Positions 6,182 through 14,405 of a stretch of 64,000 bases of DNA are shown piece after piece. The position numbers and the translations under genes are program-made. This DNA comes from Shouchella sp047238345 (lineage in GTDB: Bacteria; Bacillota; Bacilli; Bacillales; Bacillaceae_D): NCBI RefSeq assembly GCF_047238345.1, contig NZ_JBDFMQ010000001.1:3658001-3722000 (forward strand). The letters are read 5' to 3'. The notes beneath the pieces are model-generated. The model had not been told where the DNA came from, did not search any database, and worked only from the letters and a program-made list of their open reading frames with translations. Position 1 is the first letter of the stretch. Each line of letters begins with the position of its first letter.

Positions 6182-8340
6182 CTCTTATTATGATAAATGT
6201 AAGCTATTATACCGACGAGAAAAACAGCAACCGTCACCACTGCACTAAACGGTGTTGGCAGAACTTGATCAGTAAAGATTAATAACCCTAGCCAACTTAG
6301 TAAAAAACTTCCAACCGTGACAAGAAGCAGCACCTTTTTTTCTGCTCCTCGTTTTGAAAACACTGTTAAAAAAGACAACCACAGGCTTACGCACCACGTC
6401 ATGAAGATAGGCAAAATTACGATCACACTAAATTGTTGTTCCGCTTGCTCTGTTGCAATTGTCCACGTGCCATGAGGAATTCCTGATACATACCATAATG
6501 TGGGGTACGCTTGAGCATATTGAGAATGAAGAATATGTTCAAACTCAGCAATACGAAGGTCTACAGGTAAAAAATAGCTCCATCCTCCTGAATTAGATTG
6601 AACGAACCCGTCCCCGTAGCTTGCTGGGATGACAATCGTATCCCAATCAAACCCAAACTCCGTATTCGCACTATAAACATGCAAGGTACGTTCCTCTTCA
6701 CTCGATTCTCCAGACTCTACCTCTTGATCAACATCATCCCATTGATTCGTGAACGAGACTTCAACTTCATTCCCTTCTAAATGTACCGTCTCCCACTCAT
6801 GGTTTCTTGTGGCATTAAGGTGTATAGCAGGATACTCGTGCCGTTGTACCTCTTGCCACTCTGATTCACTCCAGCCAATTTGATCTAAGAACTCTGGCCA
6901 ATCTGTATCTTCAACGACGATCACTTGAGATTGATACAACGTTCCTTGATCACGCTCCACAAAAGAGATTTCCCAACCAGTAAACCCTTTTAGATAGAGA
7001 AATGCCGATTCATCATGTAGGTCAGTGGCTAAATCGTCTATCGTATGCGCATCACGCTCACTAGTTGAGATGATTGTTAACGCTTGATCACTATTCATCG
7101 AATACAAATTTGTTTCAATGCCTGACTCATTTTCATTATGAAACGATGGAAAATCTACTTGGTTGTACAAAACCGTTGGGAGAAACAAAAGAAAGAGTAT
7201 GCTAACAATTCCCGTAACCCAACGCATATTCCTTTTTTTCGCTTCTGTACTTACGTACAGCATCATGGCAACAAACACGGCTAAAGCAATTCCACTTAAA
7301 AGCATAAATGTATAGTCAATGGGAACAGATATCTGATTCTCAATATGCCGAGCGCGATTGTAAAGTGAAGTCCCAAACAAATGACTCCATTGATTTCCGA
7401 ATGCTTGAAAACTTATGTACGAAACAAATACGCTTATACTTAAAATGATAATTGAAAAAGTAGTAAAGAGAATGCTAAAATACGCCCGAATTCGCCTAGG
7501 CGACATGCCTAAATAACGCAAAGTCTTCAAGTATCGGTCATATCGACACATTGCAACCAACTTCATACATAAATACCCTAAAGCAATGAACTGCAAGACA
7601 ATGAGCAGACCATAAAAAGGAACCATTGCTTGGCTATCAGCCAATTGTTGCAATGTAGATGTTTGATAGATTTGGTTTCTATGCAGGGCATATCCAAATT
7701 GCTCCCGCATCTCTGTAGATACCTCGGCGATATGCTCACTATTTGTTACACCCATAATAAACCCGTTTTCAACGCTTCCTAACGTTAATGCTGTCGGTGC
7801 GTGAGGTGCATTAAGATATAAATCTCTGTAATAGCCGGTAATCTTGACTTCCTCTTGGTGACCGTCATCGGTTTGAACAATGACCTTTTCACCAACTTGA
7901 ACATTTTCTCCAAAACTAGCTGCATAGATTTGATCTAGTACCCATTCTCCTTCTTTTTTCGGCCATTCTCCTACAACTAATTCCGCGCCAGTTTCAGAAA
8001 AATAAGGGTCGCTTAACGTTTGTAAGTCGAACTCCATTTCTTCCATAGTGTGCGTTTCTAGCTCACTTCTTGAAAACGAATGCTGCACGAATTCATGATC
8101 TTCGAAGAAAGCTTTTGCATCATCGTTAACCACTGATGAGGTATGCAGCGTATAGAGACCAGCACTTGTCCCATCACTCGATAGCTCGTTTACTTTGATG
8201 GTCTGTGTACCAACTTGAATCGTAAACAGAATACATGATACAGCAAAGAGGATAAGCCCTAAGTATGTCATTATTTTTAAGACAGTTTGTTTATCTAAGA
8301 ACGAGGTGTGCCCATACTTTATAAATCGAAAAAAGCCCAT
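6163..8340 (-). CDS. FtsX-like ABC-type membrane protein with large extracytoplasmic domains
   Basis: A 725-residue protein with one helix near residues 25-45, an extracytoplasmic domain to about 240, four helices between about 245 and 395, a second extracytoplasmic domain to about 640, then three C-terminal helices. Eight segments with two outer domains resemble bacteriocin-associated integral membrane proteins and FtsX/MacB-like permeases; the assignment is by architecture, not by a strong motif. ATG 8340 has GGAGG. It follows 13 nt after the ATPase-like gene at 8354-9016 and is surely co-transcribed. Because that ATPase is degenerate, a transport role powered by it is doubtful. Confidence 0.65.
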   Translation of the reverse strand: MGFFRFIKYGHTSFLDKQTVLKIMTYLGLILFAVSCILFTIQVGTQTIKVNELSSDGTSAGLYTLHTSSVVNDDAKAFFEDHEFVQHSFSRSELETHTMEEMEFDLQTLSDPYFSETGAELVVGEWPKKEGEWVLDQIYAASFGENVQVGEKVIVQTDDGHQEEVKITGYYRDLYLNAPHAPTALTLGSVENGFIMGVTNSEHIAEVSTEMREQFGYALHRNQIYQTSTLQQLADSQAMVPFYGLLIVLQFIALGYLCMKLVAMCRYDRYLKTLRYLGMSPRRIRAYFSILFTTFSIIILSISVFVSYISFQAFGNQWSHLFGTSLYNRARHIENQISVPIDYTFMLLSGIALAVFVAMMLYVSTEAKKRNMRWVTGIVSILFLLFLPTVLYNQVDFPSFHNENESGIETNLYSMNSDQALTIISTSERDAHTIDDLATDLHDESAFLYLKGFTGWEISFVERDQGTLYQSQVIVVEDTDWPEFLDQIGWSESEWQEVQRHEYPAIHLNATRNHEWETVHLEGNEVEVSFTNQWDDVDQEVESGESSEEERTLHVYSANTEFGFDWDTIVIPASYGDGFVQSNSGGWSYFLPVDLRIAEFEHILHSQYAQAYPTLWYVSGIPHGTWTIATEQAEQQFSVIVILPIFMTWCVSLWLSFLTVFSKRGAEKKVLLLVTVGSFLLSWLGLLIFTDQVLPTPFSAVVTVAVFLVGIIAYIYHNKRTRVTI

Positions 8341-8353
8341 TTACATCCTCCAA

Positions 8354-9016
8354 TTACCCTTCATGTAACTGTCCATCTTTCAGGTGTAATACACCGTGTG
8401 CCAACTTTGCCTGTGCCCAATCTTCTGTTGTATAGAGAAATGTTAGTTGACGTCCCCACGCATAATGAATAAGTTTTTGTAATCCTTCAATATTTCCAGG
8501 TATTTCCATCATTAGAATTGATGGTTTCACGAGCAACGCCCGTATGATTCGCACCGTTTCTTGTTCAGCGCTTGTTAAGTTCTGGACTTTTTCTTTAAGC
8601 ATGTTTTCAACATTAAAAGAGTGAAAGAGTGGCATTAGCTCTTCTTGAACACCCTTCTGTTTTTTTGAAATCAGATTGTTGATGTTTAGATTACGCTCAA
8701 CAGAATACTCTTGTATTAATGGTACACGTGACGAAATTATCCCGATTTCGTTTCTCCGAACATAAGCAGCCTCTTCATCATTTAGGCTTGTCATCGTATG
8801 TTTTCCAATCGTGATCTCTCCAGATACCGGCTTTTTCATTCCTATTAAACAATCAATGAGCGCTTCTTGCTCTGCTTTTTTATTTCTCCCAAAAATACTT
8901 ACGTTTTCACCATGTCGCACTGTGAACGTTAAATCTTGTAAGAGCTTCTCTTTTTTAAATCGATTACGTTGTCCTACTGTTAATTCGTTTACTTGTATGT
9001 GTTTCAACGGTTCCAT
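8354..9016 (-). CDS. Degenerate ABC-transporter ATPase-like protein (catalytic motifs lost)
   Basis: The fold of an ABC ATPase is clear (LQDLTFTVRHGENVSIFG, then DCLIGMKKPVSGEITIG, ending VLHLKDGQLHEG). The Walker A position reads GRNKKAEQEALI with no GK[ST]. The Q-loop glutamine is absent (ISSRVPLIQE), the signature is LTSAEQE instead of LSGGQ, the Walker B Asp is Met (ILMMEIPGN) and the switch His is missing (LYTTEDWA). The frame is fully open, so it is probably expressed as a non-hydrolysing regulatory subunit. GGAGG (9017-9021) touches ATG 9016; TTG 9007 is better spaced and may be the true start. The FtsX-like gene follows. Confidence 0.8.
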   Translation of the reverse strand: MEPLKHIQVNELTVGQRNRFKKEKLLQDLTFTVRHGENVSIFGRNKKAEQEALIDCLIGMKKPVSGEITIGKHTMTSLNDEEAAYVRRNEIGIISSRVPLIQEYSVERNLNINNLISKKQKGVQEELMPLFHSFNVENMLKEKVQNLTSAEQETVRIIRALLVKPSILMMEIPGNIEGLQKLIHYAWGRQLTFLYTTEDWAQAKLAHGVLHLKDGQLHEG

Positions 9017-9074
9017 CCTCCTTGCTCCACTCACTATGCTATACTTAATTGTGTAATTATCAGGAGGTATTGCT

Positions 9075-9710
9075 ATGAATGAAGAGAGATTACATGTGTA
9101 TAATAGTGCTCGAGAACCTATTAACATTACCGATCGTAAAACCGCTCACGAAAAAGGACTCTGGCACCAGACTTTTCACCTGTGGATCATTGATGTTTCA
9201 GAACAAGAACCACAACTATACTTACAGCTTCGTAGTCAGATAAAAAAGGATTTTCCGAATTTATTTGATATTACAGCAGCCGGTCATCTACTTGCTGAAG
9301 AAACGCCCCTTGATGGGTTGCGAGAAGTAGAGGAAGAGCTTGGACTATCTCTAACGGAAGAAGACATCTCTTTTATTGGCCAATTTTTAGATGTCATCCA
9401 TACAGATACGTTTTTAGATCAAGAGTTTGCTTTATCCTACGTTTATTTTCAATCTCTTTCAGAAAAAGGGTTTCAGCTTCAAAAAGAAGAAGTAGCAGGA
9501 ATTGTAAGTGTTCCCTTTCATCAATTTAAACAATTATGCTTTAACGAAACGTCATTCATGAATGCTACTGGCTTTTATGAAGATGGAGGGCAACGTTTTA
9601 CGATAGAAAAAAAGCTCACGAGAGACGACCTCGTTCCCCACTCTCTATCCTATTTGCAACAAACTGCTATAGCATTAGAAAACCAAATGAACGAGCAATG
9701 TTCAAAATAG
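9075..9710 (+). CDS. Nudix hydrolase (isopentenyl-diphosphate-isomerase-like subgroup)
   Basis: The 211-residue protein has the Nudix box GHLLAEETPLDGLREVEEEL near residue 75, one residue shorter before REV than the textbook spacing. The front part (HVYNSAREPINITDRKTAHEKG) is typical of the IDI-like/YfcD Nudix proteins, which hydrolyse nucleoside or other diphosphate compounds with Mg2+. It lies divergent to the degenerate ATPase gene, with AGGAGGT before ATG 9075. It ends at a strong shared terminator. True isopentenyl-diphosphate isomerase activity is unlikely but not excluded; the substrate is unknown. Confidence 0.85.
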   Translation: MNEERLHVYNSAREPINITDRKTAHEKGLWHQTFHLWIIDVSEQEPQLYLQLRSQIKKDFPNLFDITAAGHLLAEETPLDGLREVEEELGLSLTEEDISFIGQFLDVIHTDTFLDQEFALSYVYFQSLSEKGFQLQKEEVAGIVSVPFHQFKQLCFNETSFMNATGFYEDGGQRFTIEKKLTRDDLVPHSLSYLQQTAIALENQMNEQCSK

Positions 9711-9736
9711 AAGAAGAGATCATGATCTCTTCTTCT
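9709..9736. terminator. Perfectly palindromic bidirectional terminator
   Basis: A 28-nt perfect palindrome centred on ATCATGAT, with AGAAGAAGAG and CTCTTCTTCT arms, starts within the Nudix stop codon. It lies between the convergent Nudix and GNAT genes and can fold identically in both transcripts. Confidence 0.75.
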
Positions 9737-9744
9737 TTACTATT

Positions 9745-10287
9745 CTATGAAACGCTCTCTCGCAAGCATCCCATAATTAACTGATCAAAATATGTGCCGT
9801 TTACGTATTCTGCTCTTCGTAGGCGTCCTTCAATCTTAAATCCACATCGCTCATAGACGCGAATTGCATGTTCATTTCCGCTCCATGTGTCTAATTGGAC
9901 ACGCTGCAAATTAAGATCCTGAAACAAGAATTGGACGAGTAGCTGTAAAGCTTCAGTACCGTATCCTTTACCTCGTTCCTCTGAATTTCCAACTGTAAGT
10001 CCAACGACTGCACTTCTAGCAATCGGGTTCACATCGCGGTAATCGCAGTTTCCGATATGCGTATTTGTTTCCGCTATATAGATTGCAAACACATTCTCTT
10101 GTTTCCGATCTCGAATGACTCGCTTATCGTAGAGCGCTTCTACCTCTTCAACTGTGACATGACTATATAATGCGGCATAGGAGCCTGCAGCTAGTCGGGC
10201 GGTTTCTTCCTGGTTTCGCCACTCAACTTGCCTAACAAAGTCATTCTTTGAAGCTGGTCTTAATTCAATCTTGTCTCCTCTGATCAA
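9745..10287 (-). CDS. GNAT-family N-acetyltransferase (RimJ/RimL-like)
   Basis: The 180-residue protein has the RimL-type GNAT layout, with LRPASKND at the start, the acetyl-CoA pyrophosphate loop ERGKGYGTEAL (residues 104-114) and the C-terminal ERCGFKIEGRLRRAEYVNG. Family members acetylate protein N-termini, polyamines or antibiotics using acetyl-CoA. The start is TTG 10287, with AAAGGAG 8 nt upstream. It is monocistronic, and the acceptor is unknown. Confidence 0.88.
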   Translation of the reverse strand: MIRGDKIELRPASKNDFVRQVEWRNQEETARLAAGSYAALYSHVTVEEVEALYDKRVIRDRKQENVFAIYIAETNTHIGNCDYRDVNPIARSAVVGLTVGNSEERGKGYGTEALQLLVQFLFQDLNLQRVQLDTWSGNEHAIRVYERCGFKIEGRLRRAEYVNGTYFDQLIMGCLRESVS

Positions 10288-10390
10288 TAAACATTCTCCT
10301 TTTTATTCTAGTTTTGTTCTGATTATACGCATGCAACATGTTCATAGTCATCACCCTTCCGTTTAATTATAAAAATATTATAACAATAAC

Positions 10391-11326
10391 TTATTCATCT
10401 GCATAGCCGGTGAACATTGCTCGTTCGTATTCGTGCAATAATCGATCTGCATTCACTGTCCAGGCAATTTTGTGGCGCCCCTCCTCGCTCATTGTTCGCA
10501 AATCGATCATGGTCATCCCCTTTGCCTTTCCGTTTGTGATGACATCAACATCACGATACACGTAAGTAGATAGAGACGGTTGAACCATGACTAGTAGCGG
10601 AACAATGTCATGAATTGGCGGTCCAGGAAGGTGAGGCTGGTTTTCTTTATAATAAGCGGTGTAAACCGAGAGAAGCGCTTGGATCGTTTTGCCGAATTTG
10701 GGGTGACTTGCTAAGCGTTGCATAAGGGCAGGTGTAAACATCGCTTGGGATGTAATATTCAAAGGGGTAATAATCGTATTTAAATAGTTGAAAATAAATT
10801 TTGCGCTAACTGAATCGCCATATATATTTGCTTCAGCAATAGGAGTGCGGTTTCCAGGCATGAAAAACGCTCCACCCATTACAATGACATTCTTTATATA
10901 TCGAAATTCGTTTTCAAATAAATTAAAAGCTTTTGCTAAAGCTGTCATTCTTCCTAATTCTATAATGGTTAAATTTTGCTTGTACGTTAAGAGAATCGAC
11001 CGTATTGTATCAAACCCTACTCTATTTCCAGGGAAATGATTCGGCGGAATAATTGAGCCTAGTCCCGCTGAACCGTGTATTTCTGGATAAGCCTCTTCAT
11101 CAAACTCTGAAAAAGAACGAAAAGCAGCAGGGATGACTGGTACATCCGTGATCCCTGCTACTTTCAATATATAGTCTGCGTTTATAATTGACTGTTCCTT
11201 TGTGACATTCCCATAGCTCGTGACAATACCCACTAACTCAATCTGTGGATGCATAATCGCAAGCATCATTGCCATGGCATCATCAATACCAGGATCACAA
11301 AATAATAAGACATAATGTTTCATCAC
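10391..11326 (-). CDS. Inosine/uridine-preferring nucleoside hydrolase
   Basis: The calcium-binding motif CDPGIDDAMA sits at the N-terminus (about residues 9-18 counting from ATG 11323). VMGGAFFMPGNRTPIAEANI and HDIVPLLVM follow, as expected for nucleoside hydrolases that cleave the N-glycosidic bond of purine or pyrimidine nucleosides in salvage. Length (310-311) is normal. GGAGG is 7 nt from GTG 11326 and 10 nt from ATG 11323, so the start differs by one codon at most. It is a single gene; a purine nucleoside phosphorylase is encoded far away at 44.3 kb. Confidence 0.9.
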   Translation of the reverse strand: MMKHYVLLFCDPGIDDAMAMMLAIMHPQIELVGIVTSYGNVTKEQSIINADYILKVAGITDVPVIPAAFRSFSEFDEEAYPEIHGSAGLGSIIPPNHFPGNRVGFDTIRSILLTYKQNLTIIELGRMTALAKAFNLFENEFRYIKNVIVMGGAFFMPGNRTPIAEANIYGDSVSAKFIFNYLNTIITPLNITSQAMFTPALMQRLASHPKFGKTIQALLSVYTAYYKENQPHLPGPPIHDIVPLLVMVQPSLSTYVYRDVDVITNGKAKGMTMIDLRTMSEEGRHKIAWTVNADRLLHEYERAMFTGYADE

Positions 11327-11358
11327 TTGCGTCCCTCCTTCATACGATCTTTCTAATC

Positions 11359-11694
11359 CTATGAATCGGAATCGCTTGTAATACCTTCAAAATAAAGATG
11401 ATGGTGTAATGTACAATTTGTATTAAATTGTGCCTGACATGAAGGACAACGACTCGCCTGCACATATTCATGAATGGTTATATGTCCGTGACAAGCACCA
11501 CACAAAATAGCTCTTTGCGTAAATTCAGTTTGTTTCCATTGTTTTCTCTCGTGATCAACCGCTTCATCATGACATTTATAACAAGGATAGAAGTCACCAC
11601 AACATGCAAATTTAATGGCAACAATATCAAATTGCGTTTGATAATGTACGCATCGCGTCTGTTGATCAACGACTTTTCCTTTTATTCTCGTCAA
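11359..11694 (-). CDS. CHY zinc-finger protein
   Basis: A 111-residue protein rich in Cys/His pairs (TRCVHYQ, FACCGDFYPCYKCHDEAVDH, ILCGACHGH, CPSCQAQFNTNCTLHHHLYF) typical of a stand-alone CHY zinc finger, a domain shared with the mitochondrial Hot13 protein that affects zinc loading and redox handling. The start is TTG 11694, whose TTGA overlaps the brnQ TGA, indicating translational coupling; a GGAAGTGA element lies about 8 nt upstream. The function in bacteria is unknown. Confidence 0.88.
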   Translation of the reverse strand: MTRIKGKVVDQQTRCVHYQTQFDIVAIKFACCGDFYPCYKCHDEAVDHERKQWKQTEFTQRAILCGACHGHITIHEYVQASRCPSCQAQFNTNCTLHHHLYFEGITSDSDS

Positions 11695-13028
11695 GCTCTC
11701 GGCTCACTTCCTTTAAAGATCGGCGTTAACAATAAACCAATAACAAAACCAATTAAAGCTGGTAATGCCCAAGCAAATCCAATGTCTGCAAAAGGCAATG
11801 GAACGGCACTTAAGAAACCAGGGAGCCCAGCAGCAACCAATCCTTCGTGTACTGAAACGATCGCCGTAAATAAAATTGTCACCTGATAAACAATTCGTCT
11901 TCTTTTAAATAACGGCTCAAGAAACGCAAGGATGATTAAGACAATGGCAATTGGATAAATAAACGATAATACTGGGACGGAAAATTCGATAATGGTACTC
12001 AAACCAAAGTTTGATACCCCTAAGCTAAATAATGTAAAGATTACTACTAACACTTTGTACGATAGACTCGGAAATAATTTATTAAAATAAATCGAGCAAG
12101 AAGAAATTAATCCTGTTGCCGTCGGAATACACGCGCCTAAAATAATTAAACCTAATAAGACATTTCCACCAAGTCCAAAATACTCAAACGAAACACTTGC
12201 TAAGATGCCAGCCCCACTGTCAGCGGATAGTTCTGACGCGCTTACAGCACCTAGATAACCAAGTCCAGCATAAACCGTTCCTAGACAGATTGCAGCAATC
12301 AAGCCTGCTTTCCATGCCGTCCGTTTAATCAAACGCTGGTCGGTGACACCTAGATCTTTAATCGCTTTTACAACAATGATTCCAAAGACAATGGCTGCAA
12401 TAGTATCCATTGTCAGATAACCTTCCGTAATCCCCCGGAAAAATGGGAAATTCGCATACGAGCTATCAGCAGGTTCTAAATAGGTTCCTAACGGATTAAA
12501 TAATACGGTTATGAGTAAAATCGCTATGACAACTAATAAAAATGGCGTAATTAATTTACCTATTCGATCAACAAACTTTCCTGGACTTAACGCAAGATAG
12601 AATACAATCGCAAAAAACACGATGGAAAATAAGAATAGCCAGATTCGATTTGACGCATCAAGTTGACTCATTTCTATGAATGGTAATACTGCGATCTCAT
12701 AAGACACAGTCCCAGTCCTAGGTACGGCAAAGAATGGACCAATCGTTAAAAATGTCAATGCTGTAAAACCAATCGCAAAGTAAGGATGTACGCGACGTCC
12801 TAACCCTTCTGCATCGTCACTACCTACATAGGTAATCGCCATTACACCAAGGATAGGCAAACCTACACCTGAAATAAGAAAACCAATAATGGCTGGCCAT
12901 GCATTTGTTCCTGCATCTTGACCAAGCTCTGGCGGGAAAATTAAATTACCAGCACCAAAGAAAAGTGAAAAGAGCATCAACCCAATATAAAGTGTTTGCT
13001 TGTTTGAAATTCCACCTAATTGGTTCAT
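11691..13028 (-). CDS. brnQ: Branched-chain amino acid:cation symporter BrnQ
   Basis: A 445-residue LIVCS-family transporter with about 12 membrane helices. It opens with the typical LFSLFFGAGNLIFPPELG and AWPAIIGFLISGVGLP motifs. It imports leucine, isoleucine and valine with Na+ or H+ across the cytoplasmic membrane. ATG 13028 is preceded by GAGGTGA. The CHY gene overlaps its 3' end by 4 nt, so the two form an operon. An extended -10 promoter and a candidate CodY box lie upstream; no T-box leader was seen. Confidence 0.93.
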   Translation of the reverse strand: MNQLGGISNKQTLYIGLMLFSLFFGAGNLIFPPELGQDAGTNAWPAIIGFLISGVGLPILGVMAITYVGSDDAEGLGRRVHPYFAIGFTALTFLTIGPFFAVPRTGTVSYEIAVLPFIEMSQLDASNRIWLFLFSIVFFAIVFYLALSPGKFVDRIGKLITPFLLVVIAILLITVLFNPLGTYLEPADSSYANFPFFRGITEGYLTMDTIAAIVFGIIVVKAIKDLGVTDQRLIKRTAWKAGLIAAICLGTVYAGLGYLGAVSASELSADSGAGILASVSFEYFGLGGNVLLGLIILGACIPTATGLISSCSIYFNKLFPSLSYKVLVVIFTLFSLGVSNFGLSTIIEFSVPVLSFIYPIAIVLIILAFLEPLFKRRRIVYQVTILFTAIVSVHEGLVAAGLPGFLSAVPLPFADIGFAWALPALIGFVIGLLLTPIFKGSEPRA

Positions 13029-13075
13029 ATGTCACCTCACTGTTTAAATTATCTGACTAATTATGTCATTTGAGA

Positions 13076-13126
13076 ATTGTATCACATTTTGTCAAAAAAT
13101 GTCCAACTAATTATTATGTGAAAATT
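13076..13126 (-). promoter_or_regulatory. brnQ promoter with candidate CodY box
   Basis: On the minus strand TGATACAAT (13076-13084) gives an extended -10. Upstream, 13112-13126 reads AATTTTCACATAATA, 12 of 15 matches to the CodY consensus AATTTTCWGAAAATT. brnQ genes in Bacillus are commonly CodY targets, but three mismatches make this tentative. Confidence 0.35.
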
Positions 13127-13211
13127 TACTAAACGCTTTCATACGAGATAGGTTTGTTTGAACCTAAAAACAGGTATATGAAAAAGAACCTATTTTTTAG
13201 GAGGAGTCGCT

Positions 13212-13484
13212 TTGAGTCAAATAAAAAAAGAGGCTGAGAAGTTATCAGGCTGGACAGTAGAAAATGAAACGCTTACAAGAAGTTTCTCATTCAGTAATTT
13301 TTTAGAAGGTATTGATTTTGTTCAAAATCTAGCTGCGTATTCAGAAGGAGCACAACACCATCCTTTCATCACAATTGATCACACGACGATTACCGTTAAA
13401 TGGACGACGGTTGATCAAGGCAAATTAACACAAAAAGACCTTGATGCTGCTAAAGCATGCAATCAATTTTATTCAAATGAATAA
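13212..13484 (+). CDS. 4a-hydroxytetrahydrobiopterin dehydratase (pterin carbinolamine dehydratase)
   Basis: A 90-residue protein of normal family length with the active-site segment AQHHPFITIDHTTITVKWTT around residues 46-65. The enzyme dehydrates 4a-hydroxytetrahydropterin for regeneration after aromatic amino acid hydroxylation; many bacterial copies instead support folate or molybdopterin metabolism. No phenylalanine hydroxylase is encoded nearby. The start is TTG 13212, with a strong AGGAGG. Confidence 0.9.
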   Translation: MSQIKKEAEKLSGWTVENETLTRSFSFSNFLEGIDFVQNLAAYSEGAQHHPFITIDHTTITVKWTTVDQGKLTQKDLDAAKACNQFYSNE

Positions 13485-13487
13485 AAC

Positions 13488-13536
13488 AATGGACTGCCCT
13501 TGTGTCATTATACTTTGAGGGCAGTCCATTTATTCT
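13488..13536. terminator. Bidirectional terminator with 13-bp stem
   Basis: AATGGACTGCCCT (13488-13500) pairs perfectly with AGGGCAGTCCATT (13518-13530) between the convergent dehydratase and haem-oxidase-like genes. A T-rich tail follows on the plus strand. Confidence 0.8.
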
Positions 13537-13538
13537 TC

Positions 13539-13928
13539 TTATTCTTCTTTAGAACTAGATAGAAACGCCAAAATCACAAATAACAAGAAACTAATAACAA
13601 CGGTCATGCCGCCGCCAATATACAATCCAAGCTGTAACGCATTTGGAATATCAAACGGTTGATTTGAGTAAAGCCACATGCCAACGGTTAGAAGCAAAGC
13701 GCCAACAATGCCTGTCCATGCTTGCAAACCAGCTAATAGCCTTTGTTTTGGTTTATATACTTTATGAAATACGCTCCATGCAAATAATGTTAACCATCCT
13801 AGCACAAGGACGTGAGCATGAATGGCAGATAATGCATAAGAACCACCGCCAGCCATGTGCGCGCCCATCAGGACACCCCATAGACCAAATAAAGAAGAAA
13901 CGATTAATAAGAGCTTCGAATAATTCAT
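13539..13928 (-). CDS. Small four-helix membrane protein resembling a haem-copper oxidase subunit I fragment
   Basis: About 129 residues, with four predicted membrane helices. IHAHVLVLGWLTLFAWSVFHK is like the HAHxNLLGW segment of cytochrome oxidase and NO-reductase subunit I proteins. Isolated short proteins of this kind occur in Bacillaceae; haem binding by the paired histidines is possible but not shown. AAAGGAGG selects ATG 13928 rather than the upstream in-frame ATG at 13955. It lies 71 nt behind the YtkA-like lipoprotein gene and probably ends that two-component operon. Confidence 0.7.
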   Translation of the reverse strand: MNYSKLLLIVSSLFGLWGVLMGAHMAGGGSYALSAIHAHVLVLGWLTLFAWSVFHKVYKPKQRLLAGLQAWTGIVGALLLTVGMWLYSNQPFDIPNALQLGLYIGGGMTVVISFLLFVILAFLSSSKEE

Positions 13929-13999
13929 TCTACCTTGCCTCCTTTTCTCTGTCATTTAAATGTACAATGATTATATGAACGGAGTATGAATCAAGTACG

Positions 14000-14389
14000 C
14001 TATTCCTCTAGAAGAACAAGAGTCACCTGCTCACTAACCGTCTCTCCACCACTTGTAATCATTACCTCAATCACATATTCTCCCGCATCATCAAGCTGAA
14101 TTGAACTACGAAATATACCATCCTGTACGTAGCGCGCTTCTTTCGTCCTAACAGTATCCGTCTGGTCGCTTTCAAATACTTCAAATCTAACTTGACCTAC
14201 ATCTTCCACATAAGCTTGTCCTTCTAACAATTGAACTTGCAATGGCACTTCCTCACCAACTTTTTGCTCTTCTTGCACTTGAATATGCACATCAAGATCA
14301 TTTACAGCAGGAGGCATTTCAGACCGCTCATTTAGACAAGCTGAAAAAACGAAAAGCGTGGAGAACGTGAAAATGACCTTCCACCACAT
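14000..14389 (-). CDS. YtkA/FixH-like lipoprotein
   Basis: About 129 residues, with a lipoprotein signal ending in FSAC followed by an immunoglobulin-like YtkA/FixH domain (VGEEVPLQVQLLEG, VRFEVF, DAGEYVIEVMI). Such domains occur next to respiratory oxidase and copper-handling genes. GTG 14398, ATG 14395 and ATG 14389 are all in frame; AAAGGTG fits ATG 14389 best. It follows the sensor kinase gene by only a few nucleotides, making it a likely output or accessory of that two-component system at the outer face of the membrane. Confidence 0.75.
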   Translation of the reverse strand: MWWKVIFTFSTLFVFSACLNERSEMPPAVNDLDVHIQVQEEQKVGEEVPLQVQLLEGQAYVEDVGQVRFEVFESDQTDTVRTKEARYVQDGIFRSSIQLDDAGEYVIEVMITSGGETVSEQVTLVLLEE

Positions 14390-14405
14390 TGTCATCACCT
14401 TTTTC

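Noticed and set aside
8354..9016. Pseudogene call for the degenerate ATPase
   Set aside because: The frame is open over the whole domain with a ribosome binding site and a closely spaced partner gene; motif loss with frame retention fits a non-catalytic protein better.
13029..13211. T-box leader before brnQ
   Set aside because: The leader is short, with no specifier-loop or T-box sequence and no terminator.
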